Positions 41,759-51,333 are shown, counted from the stretch's first letter. The stretch: 64,000 nucleotides of DNA from Paenibacillus tyrphae (GCF_027925525.1 NZ_BSDJ01000024.1:47421-111420), one strand, 5' to 3'. Translations and numbers: made by a program. The notes: generated by a model from the letters alone, not told the origin.

Positions 41759-41941
41759 GTGAAAACTGCAATCCTGGTTGTGCTGATGCTGTTGTACCCG
41801 CTTTTTTTGCGTTGGGTGCATATTACCGATCTGCGCGCCATTCCACTTGTCGTCCCGTATGCGCTCGGCGCGCTGTCGGTCATGGTCCTGCTTACGGAGC
41901 TTGGCAAAGGAGCCGCTCGCCTGTTCCGCAGAAAAAAATAG
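41759..41941 (+). CDS. Small membrane protein (about 60 residues)
   Basis: Two hydrophobic segments (KTAILVVLMLLYPLFL and VVPYALGALSVMVLL) and a basic tail (KGAARLFRRKK). GGAGG lies nine bases before GTG 41759; ATG 41753 is an alternative with tight spacing. No family is recognised. It lies between divergent and convergent genes and seems monocistronic. Confidence 0.55.
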   Translation: MKTAILVVLMLLYPLFLRWVHITDLRAIPLVVPYALGALSVMVLLTELGKGAARLFRRKK

Positions 41942-41987
41942 CCCGGACCTCGGGCGGGTCGCGAGCCATGATGTCTGATGTGCAGGT

Positions 41988-43247
41988 TTAGACCAATCCC
42001 AAGGATAGCACCCATCCGAAAAAGGCGCTTGTGAGGACGATCGCCCAAGGCGGCAGCTTCCAGAAGACGAGCAGGCCGAACAGAACGGCAGCCGCCGCGA
42101 AGTCGGCAGGAGTCCGCACGGCGGACGTCCAGATCGGATCGTACAAGGCCGCGAGCAGCAGGCCGACGACGGCGGCGTTAATGCCCGTCAGCGCCCCTTG
42201 CATGCGCGCATGCGTCCGCAAGGCGTTCCAGAACGGCAGCGCGCCGACGACGAGCAGGAAGCCAGGGAGAAAGACGGCGGCTGTCGCCAGCGCGGCTCCG
42301 GCGCCTCCTGCGGCCGCAGCACCGAGATAAGCGGCGAACGTGAAGAGCGGTCCCGGAACCGCCTGCGCCGCGCCATACCCGGCCAGAAACGTCTCCGGGC
42401 TCACCCAGCCCGCAGGGACGACCTCCCGCTCCAGCATGGGCAGCACGACGTGCCCGCCGCCGAAGACGAGCGCGCCTGCGCGGTAAAAGCTGTCGGCCAG
42501 CGCGAGCCCCATGCCGGGCGCCGCCTGCCGAAGCAGCGGCAGCGCGACAAGCAGTACGGCGAACAGCGCGAGGCTGATCGCGCCCGCGGTCCGGCCGACC
42601 GGTACGCGAACGGGCTCGGGCGGCGCTTCGGCCGCCCGGCGGAACCGCCATGCCCCGAACAGGCCGGCGGCGGCGATCAAGGCCACTTGCGTGACGGCGC
42701 TGGGGGCCAGCAGGGCGAACGCGGCCGCCCCAACGGCCAGCGTGGCGCGAGGCCGGTCGGACGCCAGACTGCGGCCCATGCCGAGCACCGCCTGCGCGAC
42801 GATGGCAACGGCGACAAGCTTCAGCCCGTGCAGCCACCCGGCCTGGGCGACGGGCGTCCCATGCAGCGCAAGCGCAAACAGTGCCATGGCGAGAGCGGAC
42901 GGGAGCGTGAAGCCGAGCCAAGCGACCACCCCTCCAAGCAAGCCGGAGCGGATGATGCCGAGTCCGATACCGACCTGACTGCTGGCCGGCCCGGGCAAAA
43001 ACTGGCACAAGGCGACCAGATCGGCGTAGCCCCGCTCGTCCAGCCACTTGCGCTTGACGACATACTCGTCCCGGAAATAACCGAGATGCGCCACCGGTCC
43101 ACCGAAGGAGGTCAGCCCCAGCTTTGCGGAAGCGGCGCCAATTTCCAGCAGCCGCAAAAATCCGTTGTGAGCCTGGGACGATCCGGCGGAGTTCATATCT
43201 TCTTCATTCCGCAGCGGAGCGGATGTGCCATTCGGACTTGCAGCCAC
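41988..43247 (-). CDS. chrA: Chromate transporter, two-domain ChrA
   Basis: The 419-residue protein contains two copies of the CHR domain: an N-terminal one with LTSFGGPVAHLGYFRDEYVVKRKWLDE and PGPASSQVGIGLG, and a C-terminal one with FGGGHVVLPMLERE and GYGAAQAVPGPLFTFAAYLGA. It exports chromate. There are about ten hydrophobic segments. The GC content is clearly higher than that of neighbouring genes, suggesting recent transfer. The GTG at 43247 is used (AAGGAG about 12 bases upstream); ATG 43196 is possible. Confidence 0.93.
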   Translation of the reverse strand: MAASPNGTSAPLRNEEDMNSAGSSQAHNGFLRLLEIGAASAKLGLTSFGGPVAHLGYFRDEYVVKRKWLDERGYADLVALCQFLPGPASSQVGIGLGIIRSGLLGGVVAWLGFTLPSALAMALFALALHGTPVAQAGWLHGLKLVAVAIVAQAVLGMGRSLASDRPRATLAVGAAAFALLAPSAVTQVALIAAAGLFGAWRFRRAAEAPPEPVRVPVGRTAGAISLALFAVLLVALPLLRQAAPGMGLALADSFYRAGALVFGGGHVVLPMLEREVVPAGWVSPETFLAGYGAAQAVPGPLFTFAAYLGAAAAGGAGAALATAAVFLPGFLLVVGALPFWNALRTHARMQGALTGINAAVVGLLLAALYDPIWTSAVRTPADFAAAAVLFGLLVFWKLPPWAIVLTSAFFGWVLSLGLV

Positions 43248-43386
43248 GAGGAGAAAACACTCCTTTTTTGTAAGCGAAGGTTAAATTTGGTAGTCACTTT
43301 TTCATCAAAACAGATTTGCTGTTCCGATTCAAGTTATTTTTTTGTGATTTTTCTCATCAACCGGTCATAAGCGGACTCGACCGCTG

Positions 43387-43439
43387 AAAAAGAAGGCATC
43401 CTCCGGCTGTGGCAAGCACGGCCGGGGATGCCTTCTTTT
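43387..43439 (-). terminator. Strong terminator of the MacAB-like operon
   Basis: AAAAGAAGGCATCC pairs with GGATGCCTTCTTTT with inner CCGGC/GGCCG pairing; the T-run lies on the minus strand, just after the secreted-protein gene. Confidence 0.85.
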
Positions 43440-43468
43440 GCTGTCCCTCTGTTTGACAGAGGGGGCAT

Positions 43469-45832
43469 TTACGGTTGGAACTCTCTGACCATCCGTTTGG
43501 CCGGTCCGTTCGGCGTATCGATCGTTTCGTATACGCGGATTGTCACGCCCGATTCGATCTGCTCCGTCTTGACGTTCGTGAACGAAATGCGCTGCGTGCC
43601 GGTAATCAGTTTCTGCGTGCCGGTGAAGCCGGCGGATTGCGAGCCGAGCACCCGGCCGAGCCCGTCGACAAGCTCGAACTCCATCTTCGAAAAGTTCTGG
43701 TCGATGATGACCGGCTCCCGCTGCTCGATCGTTAGCGACAAATTCAGATGATACGAATAGCCGGTCGACGTGCTGTAGGTCGTCGCCAGATTGTTCGCAT
43801 CGATGTTGACATCGAACGGATAGAAGCTGATTTTGCCGTATTCCTCTTCCCGCTGCGCGGCGACGCGGAACGTGCCGAGATCCAGCTTGGCCGGCGCGAT
43901 CGCTTTCGGATCCGTCACCCGGAAGGCGATATTATCCCCTTTTTCGTCCGCCGGCACCATGAACGAATAAGCGACGACATAGCTTGTTCCGGGCATGATG
44001 GTGGCAGCCGCCGTCGTCTGCCGGACGCCAGGGAAAGCCAGCCCTTGCGAGTTCAGCAGCTCCGTGCCGATGTCCGGAAGCGTCAGGACCGAGCTTCCGC
44101 GGTTCGTGTACTTCACTTTGGCTATGGCCGTTTTGTACCCGTAATCGGTATTTTCGTGCAAATGCAGCTCGACAAGCGACATGTCCAGCTTCGAGTCGAT
44201 CAGGCTGCTTGCCGCAAGGGGCAGCGGCGTACCGTACTCGTAGCTTTTGGCCGCCATCGTCGGGTTGTACTGCTGCGCAGCGCCTTGGAGGCCGACGACC
44301 ATAACCGGCCGCCCGTCCGTCTTCGAGCCGGATGCCGTGCCAGACGAGGAGCTTGTTGCGCCGCTTCCGCTCGTCCCTGTCTTCGTCTGTCCGCTCGTGC
44401 CGCTTGCGGCATTAGTACCGCCCGTGCTTCCCCCCGCAGAGGACGAGCCCGAAGCGGAACCGCCGGCGGACGAACCGGACGTTGTGCCGGATGCGCTTGT
44501 TCCCGTGCTGGCGGCACTTCCCGCGGCGCCGCTGTTGGCCGTATTCGCACTTGCAGACGTGTTCCCGCCGCTGGCGGACGCTGTCGTGCCCGAGCCGGCG
44601 CTTGTCCCTCCCGCATCCTCCTTCACACGGACCACAAGCTGCGCTGCATTCGGCTCGACGCCGGACGGGAGCAGCGCCGTGTAGCTGAACGATACCGCCG
44701 CTTTCGGCGCCAAATAAGCGTCTCGCGAGGAACGGGCTTCCGAAGCTGCTGCCGAGCCGTCTTTGCCGAACTGGTAAGCTCCGGTCAGCGCAGGTACCGC
44801 GATCATCCGGTCGCTGTCATTGCGCACCGTCACGGTGGATTGCATGAGCACGCCGTCTTCCTGACGGATGGCCGTCGCTTTCTCGGCGACGACCGTCAGT
44901 CCGCTGCCCGTTCCGTATCGGGCCAGCGGCTTCTCGCTGCCGAGCTTGACCGCCGGCGGAAGCTCGCCAAGCGGCAGGCTGCCGAGCACCTTATCCTCGC
45001 CCGCATCCGACGTCACCAACTGTAAAGTCAACGGACCGACGGACTGTTCGGAAAGCTCTGCCTTGACGGTCCGCTGAACGGTTTCATTCGGCAGCAGCGA
45101 AGAATTGTCGGAGCCGGAAAGGGCGGCGGCAAGCGTGCGTCCGTCGGACGTCAGCAGCCGGTATTGAAGGCCTGATGGAAGCGTTACTTCCGTTTTGCCG
45201 CTGCCGGTCACATACAGGTTCATATACAGATACGGCTTGCCGTTCTCTACGACGCGGAAGCCGTCCCCCTGCACGAACGTCAGGAATACATCCTCCTTGG
45301 CTGCAGGGTCTGCGTCTTTGAGTCGCACAATGGTCTGCGAAGCCGTTGATACCCCTCCGGGGAGCGAGTCCGTCACGGGCAGCGCGCCGATGTCGCGCGT
45401 CTGATCCGCCCCGCTTCCGTCCCAGGCGTACAGGTCCACCTTCAGCCCCTCGGCCTTGATGCCCGGCGCAAGCTGGGAGTAAAAATCGAACGTCTGCTCC
45501 TTGCCCGGCTGGACGCGGGCGCTTTGCTTGCTGCCTAGACGCGCCGGATAGCGATTCCCTGCCGCATCCACCACCCGGACGCCGTAGCCGTTGAAATCGA
45601 CCGCGCCGTTGCCGCCGTTATGAAGCTTCAGCGAGAACTGCATCAGCGGCGAATCGCCGCCCGCGGCAAGCGATGCGTTCTCCAGCGTAAAGTAAGTATC
45701 GTTCGCTACGAAAACGCCCGGCTTTCCCGCATAAACGGCCGGCGCAGAAGCCGACAGGCATACGGCGCTTATCGCCAGCGCTCCGAGCCAAGCCGTACGG
45801 GACGGTTTCGTTAACATTTTTAAGCTTTTCAA
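43469..45832 (-). CDS. Large secreted protein with Ser/Gly/Ala/Thr-rich linker
   Basis: The 787-residue product starts with a signal peptide (MLTKPSRTAWLGALAISAV to YAGKPG). Two beta-rich halves, each with Ig-like or FxxGxxxxD-type strand patterns, are joined by about 100 residues of low-complexity Ser/Gly/Ala/Thr sequence (DNA about 44330-44620). No membrane anchor, LPXTG or SLH motif is seen. TTG 45832 follows AAAGGAGG by eight bases. It is last in an operon with a MacAB-like exporter and may be its cargo or an accessory surface protein; family not recognised. Confidence 0.8.
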   Translation of the reverse strand: MKSLKMLTKPSRTAWLGALAISAVCLSASAPAVYAGKPGVFVANDTYFTLENASLAAGGDSPLMQFSLKLHNGGNGAVDFNGYGVRVVDAAGNRYPARLGSKQSARVQPGKEQTFDFYSQLAPGIKAEGLKVDLYAWDGSGADQTRDIGALPVTDSLPGGVSTASQTIVRLKDADPAAKEDVFLTFVQGDGFRVVENGKPYLYMNLYVTGSGKTEVTLPSGLQYRLLTSDGRTLAAALSGSDNSSLLPNETVQRTVKAELSEQSVGPLTLQLVTSDAGEDKVLGSLPLGELPPAVKLGSEKPLARYGTGSGLTVVAEKATAIRQEDGVLMQSTVTVRNDSDRMIAVPALTGAYQFGKDGSAAASEARSSRDAYLAPKAAVSFSYTALLPSGVEPNAAQLVVRVKEDAGGTSAGSGTTASASGGNTSASANTANSGAAGSAASTGTSASGTTSGSSAGGSASGSSSAGGSTGGTNAASGTSGQTKTGTSGSGATSSSSGTASGSKTDGRPVMVVGLQGAAQQYNPTMAAKSYEYGTPLPLAASSLIDSKLDMSLVELHLHENTDYGYKTAIAKVKYTNRGSSVLTLPDIGTELLNSQGLAFPGVRQTTAAATIMPGTSYVVAYSFMVPADEKGDNIAFRVTDPKAIAPAKLDLGTFRVAAQREEEYGKISFYPFDVNIDANNLATTYSTSTGYSYHLNLSLTIEQREPVIIDQNFSKMEFELVDGLGRVLGSQSAGFTGTQKLITGTQRISFTNVKTEQIESGVTIRVYETIDTPNGPAKRMVREFQP

Positions 45833-45869
45833 AAGCTGTTCCTCCTTTAGTAAAAACTGGATGTCAAGA

Positions 45870-47048
45870 TTAATCGAAGCGGAGCGCGTCAATCGGACGA
45901 AGCTTGGACGCTTTGTTTGCCGGGTACAAGCCGAACACGACGCCGACGAGCACGGAGAACAGGAACGCATACAAGCCGATATCCATCGACAGCTTGGTCG
46001 TCTGATTCGGATTGATCATCGGCCAGACAAGTGCCAGACCGCTGCCGAGCAGCAGCCCGATGAGGCCGCCAATGCCGCTGATGACCGTCGCCTCGACGAG
46101 GAACTGCATAAGGATGTTGCGCCGCTTCGCCCCAATCGACTTGCGGATGCCGATCTCCCGCGTCCGCTCGCTGACCGTGACCAGCATAATGTTCATAATG
46201 CCGATGCCGCCGACAAGCAGCGAGATGCAGGCTACGCTGATCAGTTGGTTCGTGAGCGTACTTGATGCGGCGACCCGCGCGTTCATCAGCTCATCCTGAT
46301 TGATGAGATTGAAGCCTTGGTCGCTTTTGAATTTATAGGTCAAATACTGCTTGATCGTATCTTGCGCTTTGTAGATGTCTTCCTTCGTCGGCGTATCGAT
46401 ATAGGTCGTCCGGATATTGCCGAGCTTGAAAGTGCGCTGCGCCGTCGTGAGCGGGACGAAAACCGCGTTGTCCATCGATGTCCCGCCTGCCCCGGTGCCT
46501 TTGCTTTTCAGCTTGCCGACCACCGTGAAGACGACGCCGTCGATGTTGATCTGCTCGCCCGTCGGGTCGAGTGTGCCGAAATACGTTTTCGACACCTCGC
46601 TGCCGAGCACGGCAACCGGGTTGCGGAATTCAAGATCGGCGTCGACGATAAAGCGTCCGGTCTCGAGCTGGCCTTTCATAATGCTGAGATAGCGGTCGTT
46701 CGTGCCGGTCACCGTAAACTTCTCCTGCGTCCGGTCGTACTTGATATTGGAGTTCGCTTTATTGATCGTCGGGGCGATCGACGAAAACTCCGGCAGTTGC
46801 TCCAGCTGCATCAGATCGTTGTAATCAAGCTGCTGCGCCCGCCCCGTTCCCAGCACGTTGACGACGAGCATGTTCGTGCCCAGGTTCTCGTACTGCTTTT
46901 CGATCTGGTCCGACGTGCCCCGTCCGATCGCAACGAGCGTGACGACCGAGCTGACGCCGATAATCACGCCGAGCATGGTGAGCATGGTGCGCATCGGATT
47001 GGACAGCACCGTCCGCAGCGCCATGGTGATCAGTTCCGTCGATCTCAT
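45870..47048 (-). CDS. MacB-like ABC transporter permease (FtsX fold)
   Basis: The 392-residue protein has an N-terminal membrane helix (MALRTVLSNPMRTMLTMLGVIIGVSSVV), a large extracytoplasmic MacB_PCD domain, and three C-terminal helices (LISVACISLLVGGIGIMNIMLVTVSERTREIGIRKSIGA). This is the mechanotransmission type of exporter subunit. Its ATG overlaps the ATPase stop by four bases. It acts with the ATPase and HlyD-type adaptor upstream. Confidence 0.93.
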   Translation of the reverse strand: MRSTELITMALRTVLSNPMRTMLTMLGVIIGVSSVVTLVAIGRGTSDQIEKQYENLGTNMLVVNVLGTGRAQQLDYNDLMQLEQLPEFSSIAPTINKANSNIKYDRTQEKFTVTGTNDRYLSIMKGQLETGRFIVDADLEFRNPVAVLGSEVSKTYFGTLDPTGEQINIDGVVFTVVGKLKSKGTGAGGTSMDNAVFVPLTTAQRTFKLGNIRTTYIDTPTKEDIYKAQDTIKQYLTYKFKSDQGFNLINQDELMNARVAASSTLTNQLISVACISLLVGGIGIMNIMLVTVSERTREIGIRKSIGAKRRNILMQFLVEATVISGIGGLIGLLLGSGLALVWPMINPNQTTKLSMDIGLYAFLFSVLVGVVFGLYPANKASKLRPIDALRFD

Positions 47049-47764
47049 GCCGTCACACCCGCCGCTCCGGCCGGAATCTCCGCCAGTCTCTCGTCACGGA
47101 CGATCAGGCCGTCCCGGATCGATACCACGCGTTTGGCGTTCTCGGCGATATGCAGATCGTGCGTGATCAGAACGATGGTATTGCCCTGCTCGTTGAGCCG
47201 GATAATCAGCTCCAGCACTTCCTTGCCGGTCTTGGAATCGAGCGCTCCCGTCGGCTCGTCAGCCAGCATCAGCGACGGGGACACCGCCAGCGCGCGCGCA
47301 ATCGCTACCCGCTGCTGCTGCCCCCCGGACAGCTCGCTCGGTTTATGATGGCCGCGCTGGCCCATTCCCAGCAGCTCAAGCATCTGGAGCGCCGTTTCGC
47401 GGCGCTTCTTGGCCGGCACGCCCGAGTAGAGCAAGGGCAATTCCACGTTTTCCAGCGCCGTAAGTTTGGGAAGCAGATTGAATTGTTGAAAAATAAATCC
47501 GATTTTTTTATTCCGCAGCTCTGCAAGCTGGTTGTCCGTCATCTTCTCGGTAGCCACGCCGTCCAGCTTGTAGGAGCCGGAGGTCGGCACGTCCAGCAAG
47601 CCGATCGTGTTCATCAAGGTCGACTTCCCGGAGCCGCTCGGCCCGACGATGGCGACGAAGTCCCCCCGCTCCACTGTGAGCGACAGGTCGTTCAATATGC
47701 GCAGCTTTTCCGCGCCCCGTTCGTATTCCTTCGTAATGTGCTTCAGCTCAATCATCGGTTCCAT
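47045..47764 (-). CDS. MacB/LolD-type ABC transporter ATP-binding protein
   Basis: The 239-residue ATPase has Walker A GPSGSGKST, signature LSGGQQQRVAIARAL, Walker B LMLADEPTGALD and the H-loop LITHD, all standard for MacB/LolD/FtsE-like proteins. ATG 47764 is chosen (AAAGGAGG upstream); the frame is open further up because it overlaps the adaptor's Gly-rich end in another frame. It lies 22 bases after the adaptor gene. Confidence 0.94.
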   Translation of the reverse strand: MEPMIELKHITKEYERGAEKLRILNDLSLTVERGDFVAIVGPSGSGKSTLMNTIGLLDVPTSGSYKLDGVATEKMTDNQLAELRNKKIGFIFQQFNLLPKLTALENVELPLLYSGVPAKKRRETALQMLELLGMGQRGHHKPSELSGGQQQRVAIARALAVSPSLMLADEPTGALDSKTGKEVLELIIRLNEQGNTIVLITHDLHIAENAKRVVSIRDGLIVRDERLAEIPAGAAGVTA

Positions 47765-47786
47765 GCCGGGATTCCTCCTTTCGCCG

Positions 47787-49505
47787 TTATCTGCCGGATT
47801 GGCCGCCGCCTCCGTTGGAGCGGTTCCCGCCCCCTGAGCCGCCCGTGCCTCCTGCACCGCCTCCGCCTGGAGCAAACTGGAAATTGCCGCCGCCCGGAAA
47901 TCCTCCGCCTTGGACGCCCTGGAACTGCTGGCGCAGCCTGTCGATCTCGGCCTGGCTCAAATTTTGCCGCTGCTGCCGCACAGGCACGACGACTTTGTCG
48001 CCTTCCTTGAGCCCTTCGGTAACCTCCACATCCGTTTTGCTGCGGATGCCGATCTTAATCTCCTTCTCTTCCCGCTTGCCGTCGGGCCCTTCCACGGTAA
48101 CGAACCGTTTGCCTTTTTGCTGCTGGAGCGCCTCCATCGGCAGGACGAGAATGTCCTTTTTATCCTGGATCAAAATGTTCGCCGTTCCCGTCATACCGTA
48201 GCGCAGGTCGCCCGTGTTTTTGACCGCCACCACTGCGTCGTAGAACGTCACCCCGTTGGTCGTCGTGCCGACCGTGGACACCTGGGTCACTTCTCCTTCA
48301 AATTTGCGCCCCGGCAGCGAATCGACGGTCACTTCCGCCTTCATCCCGCTCTTCACGCTCGGCAGATCGAGCTCGTCGACCTGAATGGGAAGCTGCATGA
48401 AATCGAGGCTGGCCACCGCGCCGAACAAGGTCGTCCCTTCGACTTTGGCCCCTACCGGATAGCTCGCCAGCACATTCGTTTTCTTGTTGGCAAAATCCGT
48501 AGAAAATACCCCGTCAAAAGGCGCCTTGAGCGTCAATTGGTTTAACTTGTCCTCCAGGCTCGTAATCGTCGCCTTCTGACGCTCGATCGTCGCCTGCTTG
48601 TTCAAAATATCGCCGCTTAGCGTGTCGCTGCCGATCACGGCGATCAGATCGCCTTTGTCTACATGGCTTCCGGACTTGACTTTCAGTTCGCGGATGCTTC
48701 CGTTCGCCCCAGCGAACACCGTCTCGGTTTTTATGTAATCCAGCGCAGCCTTCTCCTGCGAGTCGACGCTGCGTCCGCCAATCGTCGCCGTCCCTTTCAC
48801 TTTCATCCCGGCATCCAACGTCCCGTCGTTCGCTACGGTTACTTCGACATCGACCAGCTTGGCGCCGGAGCTGTCCGACCTCGTTAAAGTTCCTACAGAA
48901 GCGATCGTCCCTGTCTTCGTCAACAGGAAGCCGTCGGGAGCCAAATCGAGCGCATCGCCCTTTTTCAGCTGCGAAGCATCCTCCAGCAAAAACGGCAGCT
49001 TCACCGTTAACGAGGACAAGTCCGCAATTGTGCCGATACGGCTCGATTTGGTCGTGTTCGAGCCCGTGTCCAGGTTGCCGGACAACGTCAGTTTGCCGCT
49101 GATCGGAGCGGTGATGCGCATATTCCCCTGCTGGGTCTGCAGATCGTTCAAATCATTTTCCATCTGTTGAAGGCTCGTTCGCGCCTCCTGCAGGTTCGTT
49201 TCGAGCGCCGGATCGGCGATTTCCACCAGGACGTCCCCTTTTTTCACCGGCTGGTTCCGGGTCAGGTTCATCGTCTTGATCGTTCCGTCTGCAGGAGCGA
49301 TAATGTTCTGCATGTCTCTTGCCTCAAACTGGGAAGTGCCGGATACCGTTGACCGGATTTCCCCCTTTTTGACCTCGACCGTCTTTTCCTGTACGCTGGC
49401 GGCCGACTTTTTCGGTTTTTGTTGCAAATACACATACGTTCCGGCTCCGACCACCAAGAGGCCGAGGACGCCGATGATCCATTTTTTGTAGCGCAGCCAC
49501 GCCAT
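47787..49505 (-). CDS. HlyD/MacA-type membrane fusion adaptor
   Basis: The 572-residue protein has one N-terminal membrane anchor (YKKWIIGVLGLLVVGAGTYVYL), two lipoyl/biotinyl-like half motifs, coiled-coil segments (LQEARTSLQQMENDLNDLQTQ; NKQATIERQKATITSLEDKL), beta-barrel domains and a Gly/Gln-rich C terminus (FPGGGNFQFAPGGGGAGG). It is longer than MacA (about 370) because it appears to hold two hairpin-lipoyl units. It links the MacB pair to cargo export in this Gram-positive envelope. ATG 49505 follows AAAGGAG. Confidence 0.9.
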   Translation of the reverse strand: MAWLRYKKWIIGVLGLLVVGAGTYVYLQQKPKKSAASVQEKTVEVKKGEIRSTVSGTSQFEARDMQNIIAPADGTIKTMNLTRNQPVKKGDVLVEIADPALETNLQEARTSLQQMENDLNDLQTQQGNMRITAPISGKLTLSGNLDTGSNTTKSSRIGTIADLSSLTVKLPFLLEDASQLKKGDALDLAPDGFLLTKTGTIASVGTLTRSDSSGAKLVDVEVTVANDGTLDAGMKVKGTATIGGRSVDSQEKAALDYIKTETVFAGANGSIRELKVKSGSHVDKGDLIAVIGSDTLSGDILNKQATIERQKATITSLEDKLNQLTLKAPFDGVFSTDFANKKTNVLASYPVGAKVEGTTLFGAVASLDFMQLPIQVDELDLPSVKSGMKAEVTVDSLPGRKFEGEVTQVSTVGTTTNGVTFYDAVVAVKNTGDLRYGMTGTANILIQDKKDILVLPMEALQQQKGKRFVTVEGPDGKREEKEIKIGIRSKTDVEVTEGLKEGDKVVVPVRQQRQNLSQAEIDRLRQQFQGVQGGGFPGGGNFQFAPGGGGAGGTGGSGGGNRSNGGGGQSGR

Positions 49506-49589
49506 CCGCGTATCTCCTTTCTGAATCGATGTAGCATTGATCACCTCTTTCAATGTAGCATCCGTTTGTAAAAAAAAAGTGAAAAGTCG

Positions 49590-49605
49590 CTTAATCCCAA
49601 CTTAA
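49590..49605. promoter_or_regulatory. 11-bp-spaced CTTAA direct repeat upstream of the MacAB-like operon
   Basis: CTTAA at 49590-49594 and 49601-49605 has an 11-base period, like binding sites of OmpR/PhoP-type regulators and like the repeat at 36702-36720. It lies about 90 bases before the adaptor start. Confidence 0.4.
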
Positions 49606-49644
49606 AGTGAGAGCGGCGGCCTAATGCTGCGAATAAGAAACGCC

Positions 49645-49680
49645 AAAAAGCCCGCAGCAACGATAAAATCGTTGTTGCAG
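49645..49680 (-). terminator. Terminator of pckA
   Basis: GCAGCAACGAT (49654-49664) pairs with ATCGTTGTTGC (49668-49678); the minus-strand stem is followed by GGGC and five T residues. Confidence 0.8.
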
Positions 49681-49708
49681 GCTGGTACTGACGTATTCCA
49701 AATTAAGT

Positions 49709-51292
49709 TTAACTCAAACGAGGACCGGCGCCGCGAACTGCCTCAGGCGCATCTGCGAACTTCCCGAAGTTCTGGACGAACCGTTCAGCAAGCTCCCGGG
49801 CTTTGGCGTCGTAAGCTTGTTTGTCCTCCCACGTGCTGCGCGGCTGCAACACTTCGTCCGGTACGCCGGGAACGTGGCTTGGCACCAGCACGCCGAATAC
49901 CGGGTCCGGAATAAACTCCGCTTGCTCCAGCGTGCCATCCAAGGCTGCCGTGACCATCGCGCGGGTGTACGCCAAATTCATTCGCTTGCCTACCCCGTAA
50001 GGCCCTCCCGACCAGCCGGTGTTCACCAGGTAGACGCGGGATTCGTGCTTGTCAATCTTGCGTCCCAGCATTTCGGCGTAGACGCTCGGACTCAGCGGCA
50101 GGAACGGCGACCCGAAGCAAGCGGAGAACGTCGCCTCCGGCTCCGTCACGCCACGCTCCGTCCCGGCCAGCTTGGACGTATAGCCGGACAGAAAATGATA
50201 CATCGCCTGCTCCTTCGTCAGCTTCGCAATCGGAGGCAGCACCCCGAACGCGTCCGCCGTCAGGAAGACAATCGTCTCCGGATGTCCCGCCGTACCGGGG
50301 ATCACCGCGTTCGCTATCGATTCAAGCGGGTAAGCGGCCCGCGTATTTTCCGTGCGGGAGCCATCATGGTAATCCGCTTCCAGCGTGTCCGGGCGCAGCA
50401 CCACATTTTCCAGCACGGCTCCGAACCGGATCGCACTCCAAATTTGCGGCTCCTTTTCTTCGGTAAGCCCGATGCACTTGGCGTAGCAGCCGCCCTCGAA
50501 GTTGAACACGCCGCGGTCCGACCAGCCATGCTCGTCGTCGCCGATCAAACGGCGGTTCGGGTCGGCGGACAGCGTCGTTTTGCCCGTGCCGGACAGTCCG
50601 AAGAACAGCGCCACGTCGCCCTTGTCTCCTACGTTGGCCGAGCAGTGCATCGGAAACACGCCGCGGAAAGGCAGCAAATAGTTCAACACGCTGAAAATCG
50701 ACTTCTTCATCTCGCCCGCATATTCCGTGCCGCCGATCAGCACGATGCGCTTCTCCATCGAAACGGCGATGAACGTGCCGGATTTCGTCCCGTCTGCGGC
50801 AGGGTCGGCCTGCAAGCCGGGCAGCGCAATCACCGTAAATTCCGCGCGGTGCTCCTTCAATTCCTCCGCCGTCGGCCGAATGAACAGCTGACGCACGAAC
50901 AGATTGTGCCACGCATATTCGTTTACGACGCGAATCGGCAGCCGGTATTCTTCATCCGCACCAGCGAAGCCGTCAAACACGTACAGCTCGCGTTCCTTCA
51001 TATATTGTGCCGCTTTGGCTAATAAACGATCGAAGTGCTGCTCCGCCATCGGCTGGTTGACGGCTCCCCAAGCGATGTGGCCGTCGACGGAAGCCTCCTG
51101 CACGATATATTTATCCTTGGGCGAACGGCCCGTAAATTTTCCGGTAAAGGCCCGCAGCGCCCCGCTGGATGCAAGCTCCCCCTCCTGCCGCTTCAACGCG
51201 GCTTCAACCAAAACAGGAACCGACAAATTATAATGAACGTTCCCCCCGGCAAGAAGCGCCGCCGTATCGAAGCTGTACTCCGTCGTTTTCAT
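49709..51292 (-). CDS. pckA: Phosphoenolpyruvate carboxykinase (ATP)
   Basis: About 527 residues with the signature motifs of the ATP-dependent enzyme: FFGLSGTGKTTLSADPNRRLIGDDEHGWSD (kinase-1a and metal-binding kinase-2), MHCSANVG (metal His), EGGCYAKCI and the C-terminal NTGWSGGPYGVGKRM. It converts oxaloacetate to PEP at the start of gluconeogenesis. ATG 51292 is preferred; TTG 51304 with AAAGGG is possible. The AT-rich upstream region has a 13-bp direct repeat that may bind a regulator. Confidence 0.97.
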   Translation of the reverse strand: MKTTEYSFDTAALLAGGNVHYNLSVPVLVEAALKRQEGELASSGALRAFTGKFTGRSPKDKYIVQEASVDGHIAWGAVNQPMAEQHFDRLLAKAAQYMKERELYVFDGFAGADEEYRLPIRVVNEYAWHNLFVRQLFIRPTAEELKEHRAEFTVIALPGLQADPAADGTKSGTFIAVSMEKRIVLIGGTEYAGEMKKSIFSVLNYLLPFRGVFPMHCSANVGDKGDVALFFGLSGTGKTTLSADPNRRLIGDDEHGWSDRGVFNFEGGCYAKCIGLTEEKEPQIWSAIRFGAVLENVVLRPDTLEADYHDGSRTENTRAAYPLESIANAVIPGTAGHPETIVFLTADAFGVLPPIAKLTKEQAMYHFLSGYTSKLAGTERGVTEPEATFSACFGSPFLPLSPSVYAEMLGRKIDKHESRVYLVNTGWSGGPYGVGKRMNLAYTRAMVTAALDGTLEQAEFIPDPVFGVLVPSHVPGVPDEVLQPRSTWEDKQAYDAKARELAERFVQNFGKFADAPEAVRGAGPRLS

Positions 51293-51333
51293 GTAATGCC
51301 CCAACCCTTTCTGTCTTCATGTCATTCTCATTT

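Noticed and set aside
42178..43047. Overlapping open frames on both strands inside chrA
   Set aside because: High GC suppresses stop codons in all frames; only the ChrA frame has membrane segments and family motifs.
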